Source: an uncultured Latescibacterota bacterium (lineage in GTDB: Bacteria > Latescibacterota > UBA2968 > UBA8231). From it: a stretch of DNA of 64,000 bases. The notes under the pieces were generated by a model. The model was not told where the DNA came from, made no database searches, and worked only from the letters and a program-made list of their open reading frames with translations. The stretch spans positions 5,092,049-5,156,048 of the forward strand of contig OY282352.1 in the NCBI GenBank assembly GCA_958295495.1, written 5' to 3'. Within the stretch, counting starts at the first letter, position 1; the number at the start of each line of letters is the position of its first letter. Positions 1-8,270 of the stretch are shown piece after piece. Both the position numbers and the translations under genes were made by a program.

Positions 1-281
1 GGCAACAACTCGGGGTCGTGGAAGTGGAAGCAGTCAGCGTCCGCACCCAGCCCGACCCGCAGCAAACGCCACAGGTTCAACAGCCGCTGGCCAACCCCTC
101 GCGCCACCGGCACGGTTTGCACGCGCACCCCGGCCCGCTCTCCACACCAAGCCTCCGGCCCTGGCCCCACCACCGTCACCGCGTATCCAGCCCGCGCCAA
201 AGTTTGCGCTTGTTTGTAGAAAATCCGCACGTCAAGCGGGCTGTGGACATTCGTCAGGTGGTACACCTCAGGCGCAGCCAA
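1..281 (-). CDS. Glycosyltransferase family 4, N-terminal part (runs off left edge)
   Basis: The reading frame reads leftward out of the window, so only about 93 N-terminal residues are present. It begins MAAPEVYHLTNVHSPLDVRI and later contains CFHFHDPELL, which matches the N-terminal Rossmann half of GT4-type glycosyltransferases (a HxPxDxRIFxKEA-like start and an HFHDPELLP acceptor-side motif). I chose the TTG at 279-281, which overlaps the end of the WbqC gene by 14 bases; a GTG at 264-266 is an alternative. The neighbours (WbqC, PIG-L deacetylase, DegT aminotransferase) indicate a role in building a surface glycan or lipopolysaccharide, acting at the cytoplasmic face of the inner membrane. 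Donor and acceptor sugars cannot be told. Confidence 0.75.
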   Translation of the reverse strand, partial: MAAPEVYHLTNVHSPLDVRIFYKQAQTLARAGYAVTVVGPGPEAWCGERAGVRVQTVPVARGVGQRLLNLWRLLRVGLGADADCFHFHDPELL

Positions 282-963
282 AGAGCACCTCCCTGCTTTG
301 TGGGCCGCAATTAAAAAGCAAATCCAACGCCGACATCTCAGCGACAAAACCCGCGTGACACTGGGGGTACACCGGATGTTCAAAGCGGGTAAAGCGGCAC
401 TCAATGCCGGCCGCGGGAAATGCCTCCACGTCCAAATACGCCTTCGAGGCCCCGCCTCCCGACAGGTACACCTGACAGTCGCACGACTTGGCCATATCCA
501 CCAAGCGCAAGGTCCGCTCGCTCGGCAGGTCCATCTGCGAGCTGAAGCGGACTTCGACCTCCAAGTCCAAGAGCTGCAACAAGTGGCGCAGCAGGGCCAC
601 GTTTAAGTCAATCAACTGGGTCCACGCACCCGCGTATAGGTCCTCTATGGCCGGGGAGTACGCGTCGAAAAAGGGCGCGTGGCCGTAGTGCCAGCGCAGC
701 GCTTGGCAGTGCTTGCGCCGCCAAGCACCGTCGGGCTGGATCTGGACATCGCATATCCGCTGCTGGCCCCGCCCCCGCGTCAGCACCGGCACGGTCAGCC
801 ATTGCCAGCCGGAAGCCGTGCGGATGCGGTTGCGATTGGTCAGGCTGCCGCGGCTGTATTGCACGTCGTCGGCCAAGACCCACACGTCGGCTTGCCCCAC
901 CTTGTGGAATAAGCCCAGCCAAGGCAGAAAGTTGGGCTGGTGCGCCGCCAACACCCGACTCAT
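268..963 (-). CDS. WbqC-like family protein
   Basis: The product of about 231 residues starts MSRVLAAHQPNFLPWLGLFHK and continues with a DDVQY segment and NRNRIRT, the conserved N-terminal signature of the WbqC-like family, found in O-antigen and other glycan clusters. The biochemical role of the family is not firmly established; members are often linked to nucleotide-sugar amine modification. The ATG at 961-963 overlaps the stop of the PIG-L deacetylase gene (ATGA), which argues for translational coupling and for choosing this start over a codon four residues upstream. Length is normal for the family. Together with the flanking deacetylase and aminotransferase it probably takes part in synthesis of an amino sugar for a surface polysaccharide; this is inferred from context. 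Confidence 0.85.
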   Translation of the reverse strand: MSRVLAAHQPNFLPWLGLFHKVGQADVWVLADDVQYSRGSLTNRNRIRTASGWQWLTVPVLTRGRGQQRICDVQIQPDGAWRRKHCQALRWHYGHAPFFDAYSPAIEDLYAGAWTQLIDLNVALLRHLLQLLDLEVEVRFSSQMDLPSERTLRLVDMAKSCDCQVYLSGGGASKAYLDVEAFPAAGIECRFTRFEHPVYPQCHAGFVAEMSALDLLFNCGPQSREVLFGCA

Positions 964-1595
964 CACAGCACCCACCTGAGCACGTCAAACGCCTCGGCGT
1001 ACTCCACCATAATCTGCCCGCCCCTGCTCTTTGCCCAACTCCATATAAAATCCTCTTGGGTGTACGGACGATGCTGTTGCGACTGGTAGCAGCGCAGCGC
1101 GGCGATCTTGGTCTGCACGTGCGCACGGGTGAGCACGCAGAAGTGCCGGTAGTCAAAGCTCAAGTTGTTCCACGGCAGCTCGTAGCCGAGCACCGTGACC
1201 GTCTTGAAGGCGCGCAGGCCCTCGAGGTGAACGGTCTGGTGATCTTGGTGCAGGTCTTGCGCACTGGGCAAAAACACGGTTCCCGGGTCAATTTCCCTTT
1301 TGATCCTCACCAGCTCTTCGAGGATTTCTTGGCGCAGGTGGGGCAGGTGGCGCACCGCGTACTTATAGACCAGCAAATTGGCCGCGGGAATGCCCAGCAC
1401 CTTTGTGCCCTCCTGCACCTCCCGCTCCAGAATGTCGGGCGGAAAGGGCGGCGGCACCGACTCGGCAGCCGTGGAAAAGGCCGCGTAGTACACTTCGCGC
1501 CCCTCCTCCACCATCCGGCTGATCGTCCCCCCGCAGCCGAGCTCGCCGTCGTCCGTATGCGGTGCGAGCACCAAGATCCGGTCATTTGCCGGCAC
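963..1595 (-). CDS. PIG-L/LmbE family N-deacetylase
   Basis: The protein (about 210 residues) carries APHTDDGELGCGG near its N-terminus, a variant of the AHPDDE zinc-binding motif of PIG-L/LmbE deacetylases, and LHQDHQTVH, the second zinc-ligand motif. These enzymes remove acetyl groups from N-acetylglucosaminyl-type substrates. The start is taken as GTG at 1593-1595 because AAGGAG lies at the right distance upstream and the protein then opens VPANDRILVLAPHTDD; longer starts would overlap the upstream aminotransferase much further. The gene overlaps the DegT gene end by 14 bases and is coupled to wbqC by ATGA. It probably deacetylates a sugar intermediate made by this cluster. Confidence 0.88.
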   Translation of the reverse strand: MPANDRILVLAPHTDDGELGCGGTISRMVEEGREVYYAAFSTAAESVPPPFPPDILEREVQEGTKVLGIPAANLLVYKYAVRHLPHLRQEILEELVRIKREIDPGTVFLPSAQDLHQDHQTVHLEGLRAFKTVTVLGYELPWNNLSFDYRHFCVLTRAHVQTKIAALRCYQSQQHRPYTQEDFIWSWAKSRGGQIMVEYAEAFDVLRWVL

Positions 1596-2739
1596 GGGTA
1601 TCTCCTTCTGCCTCTGCCAATAGTTCCGCCAAGCCACAGCACACCACTTCCACGGCCTCATCGCGCAAGCCCGGGAACATCGGCAGGGTCACCACCTGCG
1701 CTAGCACGGCCTCGGCAACGGGAAAATCCCCGGGGCCATAGCCCAACTCTCGCTGGTAAAACGGCGTCAGGTGGCACGGCGGCCAGTACACACTGCCCGC
1801 TGCAATCCCCCAGCGCGCGCGCAATTGGGCGACCACCCATTCGCGGCTTTTGCCGGCGGGCAGGCGCACGGGGAACTTATAGTACGCGTGTACTCGGCCA
1901 GCGAATTCCGGCAAGAGCACATCGCCGCACCCCAAGCGCACAAACACGCGCCGATAGCGAGCAGCGAGGCGGTTGCGCGCGGCCGTGTGCTCGGCCAGCC
2001 GGGCCAATTGCCGCAAGCCAAGCGCCGCGCTCAGCTCGGGCAAGCGGTAATTGTGGCCCAAGCGCACCAACGAGCGGCCCTGCGCACTCACCCCGTGCGT
2101 GCGAAAGCTCCGCGCAAAGTCTGCCAAACCGCGATCGTTGGTGCTCAACATGCCCCCCTCGCCCGTCGTCAGTGGTTTGGTCGGAAAAAAGGAAAAGCCC
2201 GCTGCATCCCCCAAGCTCCCAGCCGGCTGGCCGTCGGCTCTAGCGCCGTGGGCGTGGGCCGCGTCTTCGAGCAGCAACAACCCGCGCCCGCGGCAATGCG
2301 AGCGAATGGCCTCTATGTCGGGCGCGATGAGGCCGGCGGTGTGGACTACGACCACCGCCGCGGTTTTTGCGGTTATACGCGCCTCAATCTGCGGCAGGCC
2401 GCTCGACAGGGTCTGCGGGTCAATGTCGCAGAGGACGGGCCGTCCTCCGGCCAGCAGCGCGGCATTGGACGAGGCAATAAACGTATTCGTCGGCACCACG
2501 ACCTCCCGCCCTGCAACCCCCCAATGGCGCAAGGCCACCTCCAACGGCGCGGTTCCCGAGTTCATGCCCACGGCGTGTTTTGTACCCACACACGCGGCAA
2601 ACTCCTGCTCAAACCGCTCCACGTAAGGCCCCATGGTCAGGCGTCCGCTGCGGAGGATCTGGGCAAAATCCTCGAGCAGCGCGGCCACATCCTCCTCGGG
2701 GATACAGGGCCTTGCTTGGGGCACCAATGTTTTCGCCAC
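1582..2739 (-). CDS. DegT/DnrJ/EryC1-type sugar aminotransferase
   Basis: A 385-residue PLP-dependent aminotransferase of fold type I. The sequence shows the substrate/PLP region MNSGTAPLEVAL (residues 59-70), PTNTFIAS (83-90), the LLEDAAHAHGA aspartate motif (about 157-167) and FFPTKPLTTGEGG with the Schiff-base lysine near residue 188. Enzymes of this family transfer an amino group from glutamate to a nucleotide-linked keto-sugar. GTG start at 2737-2739 is supported by GAGGAG upstream. It is the first gene of a leftward operon with PIG-L, wbqC and a glycosyltransferase, so it most likely supplies an amino sugar for surface glycan assembly. The exact sugar is unknown. Confidence 0.92.
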   Translation of the reverse strand: MAKTLVPQARPCIPEEDVAALLEDFAQILRSGRLTMGPYVERFEQEFAACVGTKHAVGMNSGTAPLEVALRHWGVAGREVVVPTNTFIASSNAALLAGGRPVLCDIDPQTLSSGLPQIEARITAKTAAVVVVHTAGLIAPDIEAIRSHCRGRGLLLLEDAAHAHGARADGQPAGSLGDAAGFSFFPTKPLTTGEGGMLSTNDRGLADFARSFRTHGVSAQGRSLVRLGHNYRLPELSAALGLRQLARLAEHTAARNRLAARYRRVFVRLGCGDVLLPEFAGRVHAYYKFPVRLPAGKSREWVVAQLRARWGIAAGSVYWPPCHLTPFYQRELGYGPGDFPVAEAVLAQVVTLPMFPGLRDEAVEVVCCGLAELLAEAEGDTRAGK

Positions 2740-2837
2740 AAAAGCTCCTCAATCAATTGAATGCACTGCAACATAACACAAATACACAAAGAGGCGCGGT
2801 TCCAGCAAGAGACAACGCCCCATTGCGCCTTCTTCCT

Positions 2838-2865
2838 TTGACAAACACTGCCCCGCGTTTAACTT
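2838..2865 (+). promoter_or_regulatory. Candidate promoter for ispG
   Basis: TTGACA at 2838-2843 is followed, after 16 bases, by TAACTT at 2860-2865. The -35 is a perfect sigma-70 consensus and the -10 is weak. If used, transcription would start within a few bases of the ATG at 2873, giving an almost leaderless mRNA. FCB bacteria can use other -10 consensus forms, so this is tentative. Confidence 0.35.
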
Positions 2866-2872
2866 TTGGGGC

Positions 2873-4009
2873 ATGAACCCAACGGCGAAAAAGCCCACCC
2901 GCACGGTCCAAATCGGCCGCACGACCATCGGCGGTGGCCACCCCATTGCCGTCCAAAGCATGGCCGCCACCCGCACCCAAGACACAGAGGCCACCACCCG
3001 CCAACTCCGGCTCTTAGCCGAGGCCGGGGCGGACGTCATCCGCGTCGCCGTCGATAGCAAAAAAGACGTGGAAGCCCTCGCCCAAATCGCGCCGACAGTT
3101 GACGTGCCCCTGTCTGTGGATCTGCAAGAAAACTACCGCTTGGTGTGTAGCGTGGCACCGCACGTAGAGAAAATACGCTACAACCCCGGGCACCTCTACC
3201 ACCACGAAAAGGGCAAGCCGGTCGCCGCCAAGGTCGCCTTTATTGCCGACGAGGCCGCCAAGCGCGATTGCGCCCTGCGCGTGGGCGTCAACTGCGGCTC
3301 GGTCGATCCGGCCCAAGCCGAGCGCTTTCCGGCCGCGGACTCCATTTCGCCCATGATCGCCTCGGCCTTAGAGCACTGCGAGCTGCTCGACGACTTGGGC
3401 TTTACTCGCTACTGCGTCTCGCTCAAGGACTCCGATCCGGCCAAGGTCATTGCCGCCAACACCCGCTTTGCCCAAGAGCGGCCCGATGTGCCGCTGCACC
3501 TCGGCGTCACCGAGGCGGGGATGCCCCCCGAAGGCGTGATCAAGACTCGCATTGCCTTTGAACAGCTCATCAGTGCCGGCATTGGCGACACCATTCGCGT
3601 CTCCCTGACTTTGCCTTTTGACGACAAGGGTGAGGAGGTCAGAGTGGGGCGGCAGATCCTCGACGATATTTACTCGGGCCGCTTCCGCTCAATCCCCAAG
3701 TCGCTCGCGCCCGGGCTGAACATCATCTCCTGCCCCTCCTGCTCGCGGGTGGAAAACGAAGCCTTCATCGACCTAGCCCACCAAGTGCGCGAGCTAACCC
3801 AGTACGCCCGCGACCACCAGATCACCATCGCCGTCATGGGCTGCCGGGTCAACGGCCCGGGCGAGACCGACGACGCCGACCTAGGGCTTTGGTGCGCCCC
3901 CAACTTCGTCAACCTCAAGCGCAAAACCCGGCTCATCGGCCAGTTCCCATACGACGAGGTCCTCGGCGTGCTCAAAGACCAAGTCGACGAGCTGATTGCC
4001 GCTGGCTAG
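2873..4009 (+). CDS. ispG: 4-hydroxy-3-methylbut-2-enyl diphosphate synthase (flavodoxin-type)
   Basis: The 378-residue protein is a full-length GcpE/IspG, the penultimate enzyme of the MEP pathway, which reductively opens 2-C-methylerythritol cyclodiphosphate using a [4Fe-4S] cluster. It begins with RTVQIGRTTIGGGHPIAVQS and has the TIM-barrel segments LAEAGADVIRVAVDS and VPLSVDLQ. The cluster ligands are seen in ISCPSCSR and VMGCRVNGPGE in the C-terminal domain, and the Glu of NGPGE is present. It stands alone between a divergent polysaccharide operon and an aldolase gene, downstream of a possible promoter at 2838. Length and motifs fit the bacterial short form rather than the plant or chlamydial insert form. 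Confidence 0.96.
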   Translation: MNPTAKKPTRTVQIGRTTIGGGHPIAVQSMAATRTQDTEATTRQLRLLAEAGADVIRVAVDSKKDVEALAQIAPTVDVPLSVDLQENYRLVCSVAPHVEKIRYNPGHLYHHEKGKPVAAKVAFIADEAAKRDCALRVGVNCGSVDPAQAERFPAADSISPMIASALEHCELLDDLGFTRYCVSLKDSDPAKVIAANTRFAQERPDVPLHLGVTEAGMPPEGVIKTRIAFEQLISAGIGDTIRVSLTLPFDDKGEEVRVGRQILDDIYSGRFRSIPKSLAPGLNIISCPSCSRVENEAFIDLAHQVRELTQYARDHQITIAVMGCRVNGPGETDDADLGLWCAPNFVNLKRKTRLIGQFPYDEVLGVLKDQVDELIAAG

Positions 4010-4091
4010 GCCCTCTTGCCGGGCTGCATCGACGCCGGAGATTCGCAGATCGCAGTGGAGAAATTGATCTGCACAGCGATCATCAGGCATC

Positions 4092-4163
4092 ATGGAATCA
4101 CTTAGGGAGCACGGCGACCCAGTACCTGAACCGCAAACTTCCGTCGCCCTAGTCGAGGTGTAG
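4092..4163 (+). pseudogene. Possible remnant of a HicB-like antitoxin C-terminus
   Basis: A 23-codon stretch reads MESLREHGDPVPEPQTSVAL and ends VEV-stop, which resembles the C-terminal tail of HicB-family antitoxins (ESLREHGxPxPEP). The frame is closed by a stop a short way upstream, and no HicA follows, so if real this is a relic in the 223-base gap between ispG and the aldolase gene. Nothing else convincing is seen in that gap. Confidence 0.35.
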
Positions 4164-4232
4164 GCATATCGCGTCCTCGGGGGTGAGGTACTCGAACATC
4201 AACCGCAACTGCATCCACAGGCTAAGGACCCC

Positions 4233-4973
4233 ATGCAAAATCCCATCAAAGAGCAACTCGCCGCCGGGCACCCTTCCATTGGCTCCTGGCTCAACCTAAC
4301 CTCGCCGCTGGCAGCCGAAGTCATGACCGCGGCTGGCTTCAAATGGCTGGTGGTCGATGCCGAGCACTCGGCTTTTGACCTCGGCCACATCGCCCACACC
4401 TTCCGCGCCATTGAGGCACGGGGTGCCCTGCCCTTGGCCCGCGCTTGGGACCACGACCCGACTACGGCCGCCCGCCTGCTCGACGCCGGGGCCTGGGGCT
4501 TGGTCTTTCCACACGTCAGCACCCCTCAGCAAGCCGAAAAGCTGGCCCAAGCCGTGCGCTACCCACCACGCGGCAACCGGTCCGTGGGCACCGGCCGCTG
4601 CGTCACGTTAGCCCCGGACTATCGCCAGCGCTTTGACGACGCCGTCCTCTGCATCCCGCAGATCGAGGATATGGAAGGCATTAACAATGCCGAGGCTATC
4701 GCCCGCGTCGAAGGCATCGATATTGGCTTCCTCGGGCCGGGCGACTTGGCCATGTCCATGGGCGTCGCTGCCGGCCACCCCGACCACGAGGCCGCCTTGC
4801 AAGCGTTCCGCGCTGGCTGCGCCAAAGCCGACAAACCAAGCGGCATTCCGGTCAAGGACCCCGCCGAAGTCAAACGGCGCATAGCCGAGGGCTTCCAGTT
4901 CATCGACTTCAGCAACGATATGCGGTTTTTGGAAGCCACGGTGCAAGCCGCCTATCGCGCAGCGACAACCTAG
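4233..4973 (+). CDS. HpcH/HpaI family aldolase (2-keto-3-deoxy acid aldolase type)
   Basis: A 246-residue class II aldolase of the HpcH/HpaI/CitE-like superfamily. Recognisable stretches are IGSWLNLTSPLAAEVMTAAG, WLVVDAEHSAFDL (metal/active-site region), FPHVSTPQQAE, IPQIEDMEGINN with the metal-binding Glu, and GFLGPGDLAMSMG with the second metal-binding Asp. Such enzymes cleave 2-keto-3-deoxy-aldarates or similar acids into pyruvate (or tartronate semialdehyde) and an aldehyde. The downstream dehydratase-like gene at 8267, which would make a 2-keto-3-deoxy sugar acid, and the dehydrogenase at 7287 fit the same catabolic route, although an R-M remnant now lies between. The substrate is not determined by the sequence. 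Confidence 0.9.
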   Translation: MQNPIKEQLAAGHPSIGSWLNLTSPLAAEVMTAAGFKWLVVDAEHSAFDLGHIAHTFRAIEARGALPLARAWDHDPTTAARLLDAGAWGLVFPHVSTPQQAEKLAQAVRYPPRGNRSVGTGRCVTLAPDYRQRFDDAVLCIPQIEDMEGINNAEAIARVEGIDIGFLGPGDLAMSMGVAAGHPDHEAALQAFRAGCAKADKPSGIPVKDPAEVKRRIAEGFQFIDFSNDMRFLEATVQAAYRAATT

Positions 4974-5004
4974 CGTTACCATCCCATTCCGTTGTAGAAA
5001 GCAG

Positions 5005-5406
5005 ATGACAGAAAAAGCTCCAAACACCCTATCCTTGAATGAAATCGAGGAAATCGAAAAGCTCACGTTGCGCTGGATATTCCAAGCAATTTATGATTTT
5101 GGTATAGAAGCAGATGAGATATTTCGCAAATCGCCTGATCGCGTTAAAGATATTGCTGAAGACATAACGCGAGAACTACTCGATCGGCTTGCAGGATTTA
5201 ATACGCAAGAGAGAGTGTACGGGACGGTTGACTACAAGAAGGCAAGATATGTAATTCTACCCGACCAAACCGTTAGGCAAGCATTGTTTATTGACTCAAA
5301 AGCAGAGAAGGAAAATCGCACTGCAACTATCCAAATGTCCCAGACGTCCATCTGTGTAAGACAGAAGCGATCTGGCGTCGATGTTATAGGATCATGGCAG
5401 TCGTAA
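5005..5406 (+). pseudogene. Truncated SfiI-like type II restriction endonuclease
   Basis: The 133-residue product aligns by eye with the N-terminal half of SfiI: SLNEIEEIEKLTLRWIFQAI, IAEDITREL, GTVDYKKARY and ALFIDSKAEKENR correspond to SfiI segments around its PD-(D/E)XK core. The Asp of VDYK and the Asp-Ser-Lys of FIDSK match the SfiI catalytic residues. SfiI is about 269 residues long; here the protein stops shortly after the core, at the point where the methyltransferase gene starts (12-base overlap), leaving no room for the C-terminal half. The tetramer and DNA-contact parts should be missing, so the gene is probably dead or makes a fragment. The region is AT-richer than its neighbours, suggesting transfer. 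Confidence 0.78.
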
Positions 5407-6404
5407 GTGTGCTTGATGCCCTCGTCCCCAACAAGATATACCACGGCGACTCGCGGCAACTTCTAAAAAGAATTGAGCGAGAATCCATTGCCCTGAGTAT
5501 ATGGTCGCCTCCCTATTACGTCGGCAAAGAATACGAACGAGATTTGTCTTTTGATGATTGGCAAGAACTCTTGCGCGAGGTGATCAAGCTACACTTTCCC
5601 ATCATTAAGCCGGGCGGCTTTTTGGTGATAAACATCGCTGACATACTGTGTTTCAAAGACGAGACTATGCCGAAAATCATGGCAGAAAACATTTCGCGCA
5701 GAAAAATCGAACTGACAAAAGAGGATATTCTCGAGGTTAAACAGCAGCATCCCGATTGGAACCGATACCAACTCGCGGCACACTTTGGATGCAGTGAACA
5801 AACTATTGACCGTCGGCTCAACGGCAACAACATTCGCGGCGGAAAGTACCAACTCCAAACAAGGGTTTATCTAGTTGGCGGCTTGATAGAATCATCCGCA
5901 ACAGACGCTGGCTTTTATTTGTACGATCGGCGCTTATGGGTAAAAGACGCCGCTTGGGAAAACTCGCGCTGGCACACCATATCGTACCGCTCGGTAGATG
6001 AATCCGAATACCTGTACATCTTTTGGAAACCGGGTATAACAAAAGTGGATAGATCGCGGCTTACAAAAAAAGAATGGGTGGATTGGGGTTCCAGGGGAGT
6101 ATGGGAAATTCCCTCCGTCCGCAGCAATTCAGATCACGATTCCAAGTTCCCCATCGAGCTGCCGCGACGGGCAATCAAGCTGTTTACCGATCCAGACGAC
6201 ATCGTTCTCGATTGCTTTGCGGGAAGCGGCACGACGGCCTTGGCCGCCCTGAGCGAAGGAAGGCACTACATCGGCATCGACAAGGAAAAGCAGTCGGTAG
6301 CTATTGCAAACGCCGCGGTACAATCGTTCAGCACCTATCAAAAAGGTCCTGAGCAGATGGAGTTCATGCTGCGGGATTTAGAGGCGTTTTATCAAACGCA
6401 ATGA
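5394..6404 (+). CDS. DNA methyltransferase, N4-cytosine type (cognate of SfiI-like nuclease)
   Basis: A 336-residue beta-class amino-methyltransferase. Motif IV is near the N-terminus as WSPPYYVGKEYE (SPPY is usual for N4-cytosine enzymes), and the SAM-binding motif I is near the C-terminus as VLDCFAGSGTTALAAL, followed by GRHYIGIDKE. A DNA-binding insert lies between them (HPDWNRYQLAAHFGCSEQTI reads like a helix-turn-helix). M.SfiI protects GGCCN5GGCC, so that is the likely target given the neighbour, but this is inferred only from context. The gene looks intact while its nuclease is cut, so it would act as an orphan methylase. It overlaps the next kinase gene by ATGA, an accidental-looking coupling. 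Confidence 0.88.
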   Translation: MAVVSVLDALVPNKIYHGDSRQLLKRIERESIALSIWSPPYYVGKEYERDLSFDDWQELLREVIKLHFPIIKPGGFLVINIADILCFKDETMPKIMAENISRRKIELTKEDILEVKQQHPDWNRYQLAAHFGCSEQTIDRRLNGNNIRGGKYQLQTRVYLVGGLIESSATDAGFYLYDRRLWVKDAAWENSRWHTISYRSVDESEYLYIFWKPGITKVDRSRLTKKEWVDWGSRGVWEIPSVRSNSDHDSKFPIELPRRAIKLFTDPDDIVLDCFAGSGTTALAALSEGRHYIGIDKEKQSVAIANAAVQSFSTYQKGPEQMEFMLRDLEAFYQTQ

Positions 6405-7261
6405 AAATCCTCAACTTAGGCTCGCTCAACATCGACCTCGTTTATCAAGTCGAACACATCGCCCGTCCGGGCGAGACCATCGCTAGTTCGTCCCACCAAG
6501 TCTTTGCCGGCGGCAAGGGTGCCAACCAATCGGCCGCCCTTGCTCGTGCGAGCGCGAGCGTCTTTCACGCTGGCCAAGTGGGGCCAGAAGGGCAATGGCT
6601 GGTCGATAAACTGGCTGGGCTGGGCGTGGATGTGCAGCACATCCGCTTTAGCGACATCCCCACCGGGCACGCCATTATCCAAGTTGACCGCCACGGCCAA
6701 AACAGCATCGTCCTCTTTGCCGGGGCCAATGCCCAAATAAATAGAGGGGCCATAGACGCCGCGCTGGCCCATTTTGGCCGCGGGGATATGCTCCTTTTGC
6801 AGAACGAGATAAACGACGTTGCTTACATCCTCACCGCCGCTGCCGAGCGGGGCCTGACGATATGCCTAAACCCCGCGCCCTTTGGCCCGGAGGTCTGTGC
6901 GTATCCCCTCGAACGGGTCGATTTGCTCATCGTCAACGAAACCGAGGCCATCGGCCTTGCCGGCGCATCCACGCTCGCTGCACTGGCCGCGCTCTGCCCC
7001 CGCGCCCAGATCGCGCTCACGCTGGGGGCCGCTGGCGTCCAGTATCGCTCCCCAACCGAGGAATTCCACCTTCCAGCACCGCATGTCGAAGCGGTAGATA
7101 CCACGGGTGCGGGAGACACCTTCATCGGCTATTTTCTCCAAGGCTTGGCCGCTGGTATGACGGCGCGAGAGTCCATGGCCCGCGCCATACGGGCCGCGGC
7201 TGTCTGCGTCACCCGCCCGGGGGCCATGGATTCGATTCCAGCCGCAAATGAATTAGATTAA
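6401..7261 (+). CDS. PfkB-family carbohydrate kinase (ribokinase-like)
   Basis: A 286-residue ribokinase-family enzyme. It has the N-terminal PfkB signature FAGGKGANQSAALARA, a substrate lid segment SIVLFAGANAQI, and the C-terminal ATP/anion-hole signature VDTTGAGDTFIGYFLQG with the catalytic Asp. Family members phosphorylate ribose, deoxyribose, 2-keto-3-deoxy sugar acids or nucleosides; the opening LNLGSLNIDLVYQVEHIARP is most like ribokinase. Its position beside a dehydrogenase and a galactonate-dehydratase-like gene makes a sugar-acid pathway kinase possible. The ATG overlaps the methyltransferase stop by four bases. Confidence 0.9.
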   Translation: MKILNLGSLNIDLVYQVEHIARPGETIASSSHQVFAGGKGANQSAALARASASVFHAGQVGPEGQWLVDKLAGLGVDVQHIRFSDIPTGHAIIQVDRHGQNSIVLFAGANAQINRGAIDAALAHFGRGDMLLLQNEINDVAYILTAAAERGLTICLNPAPFGPEVCAYPLERVDLLIVNETEAIGLAGASTLAALAALCPRAQIALTLGAAGVQYRSPTEEFHLPAPHVEAVDTTGAGDTFIGYFLQGLAAGMTARESMARAIRAAAVCVTRPGAMDSIPAANELD

Positions 7262-7286
7262 ACCATTGCAGTAGAAAGGAATAGAG

Positions 7287-8270
7287 ATGCCGAACATCAT
7301 GCTCACCGCCCAGTTCGCCAACGCCGAATTCGCCTCCAGCGAGCGGGAACAGGGCCTCGAACACCTCCGCTCCTTGGGCACCCTCATCCCGGAGCCGGCC
7401 GTGCTCACCGCCGAACACGCCCCCGACCTAATCGCCTCTATTGCCAGTTCATCGGTCTATACGGACGAATTTTACGCGGCGGCCGAGGATTTGCGCATCG
7501 TCGCCCGCTGGGGCGTTGGCTTTGACAAGGTCAATGTCCGAGGGGCCACGCGCCACGGCGTGATCATCACCGTGACGCCAGTTCACATGGACGCGGTCGC
7601 CGAATACGCCATCGCCCAGTGGATGGCCACCCTCAAGCGGGTCTATACCCTCAATCGCCTCTCCCATCGGGGCGACTTCTCCATCATTCGCACCTATGAG
7701 GCCCAATACACCACCCTCGGCCTGTACGGCTGTGGTCGCATCGGCCAAGAGGTGGCCCAGCGCGCCGTGCCGCTCCTAGGCACTGGGGGCCGCTTGCTCG
7801 TCTATGACACCCGCCCCGACATCGCCGACATCGCCGCCCAATACGGGGCCGAAGTCGCCGACTCGCCCGAAGCGCTCTTTCGCGAGTGCGACACCGTCTC
7901 GCTCCACGTCTCGGGCGACGACACCATCGTCCACTACGACCTGCTCAGCCTGATGCAGCCCCACGCCTCGCTCATCAATCCCTCGCGGGGCAACCTCGTC
8001 AACGACGAGGACGTCCACCGCGCCATCGAGGAGGAAAAGCTCTACTACTACGTGGTTGACGATCCGGTCAACGACACCCGCGCCATCCACAAGGATCACC
8101 CGCGCATCATCTGCACCAACCACAACGCCGGCATCACGGTCGAATCCACCATGCGCCTCGACGCCAAAAGCATCGAGCAAGTCGAAGCGGCCATCGCTGG
8201 CCGCCAGCCCGAATACATCCTCAACCGAGGGGTCCTCGATCACCCACGGGTCAAGGCGTGGCTGCGATGA
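7287..8270 (+). CDS. D-isomer-specific 2-hydroxyacid dehydrogenase
   Basis: A 327-residue NAD(P)-dependent 2-hydroxyacid dehydrogenase. Visible features are the substrate-domain motif RIVARWGVGFDKVNV, the Rossmann dinucleotide motif LGLYGCGRIGQEVAQRAV, the catalytic-Arg region LINPSRGNLVND, and a C-terminal TNHNAGIT that carries the usual His. These enzymes reduce or oxidise 2-keto and 2-hydroxy acids (glycerate, lactate, phosphoglycerate and others). It begins 25 bases after the kinase gene with AGAAAGGAATAGAG upstream as ribosome binding site and overlaps the next gene by ATGA, so the three genes probably form one catabolic operon. VVDDPVND replaces the more usual VxxxEP loop, and substrate cannot be assigned. 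Confidence 0.88.
   Translation: MPNIMLTAQFANAEFASSEREQGLEHLRSLGTLIPEPAVLTAEHAPDLIASIASSSVYTDEFYAAAEDLRIVARWGVGFDKVNVRGATRHGVIITVTPVHMDAVAEYAIAQWMATLKRVYTLNRLSHRGDFSIIRTYEAQYTTLGLYGCGRIGQEVAQRAVPLLGTGGRLLVYDTRPDIADIAAQYGAEVADSPEALFRECDTVSLHVSGDDTIVHYDLLSLMQPHASLINPSRGNLVNDEDVHRAIEEEKLYYYVVDDPVNDTRAIHKDHPRIICTNHNAGITVESTMRLDAKSIEQVEAAIAGRQPEYILNRGVLDHPRVKAWLR

Noticed and set aside
1056..2243. Long open frames opposite the polysaccharide genes
   Set aside because: They are antisense to clearly recognisable proteins in GC-rich DNA and show only repetitive Arg/Pro/Ala composition.
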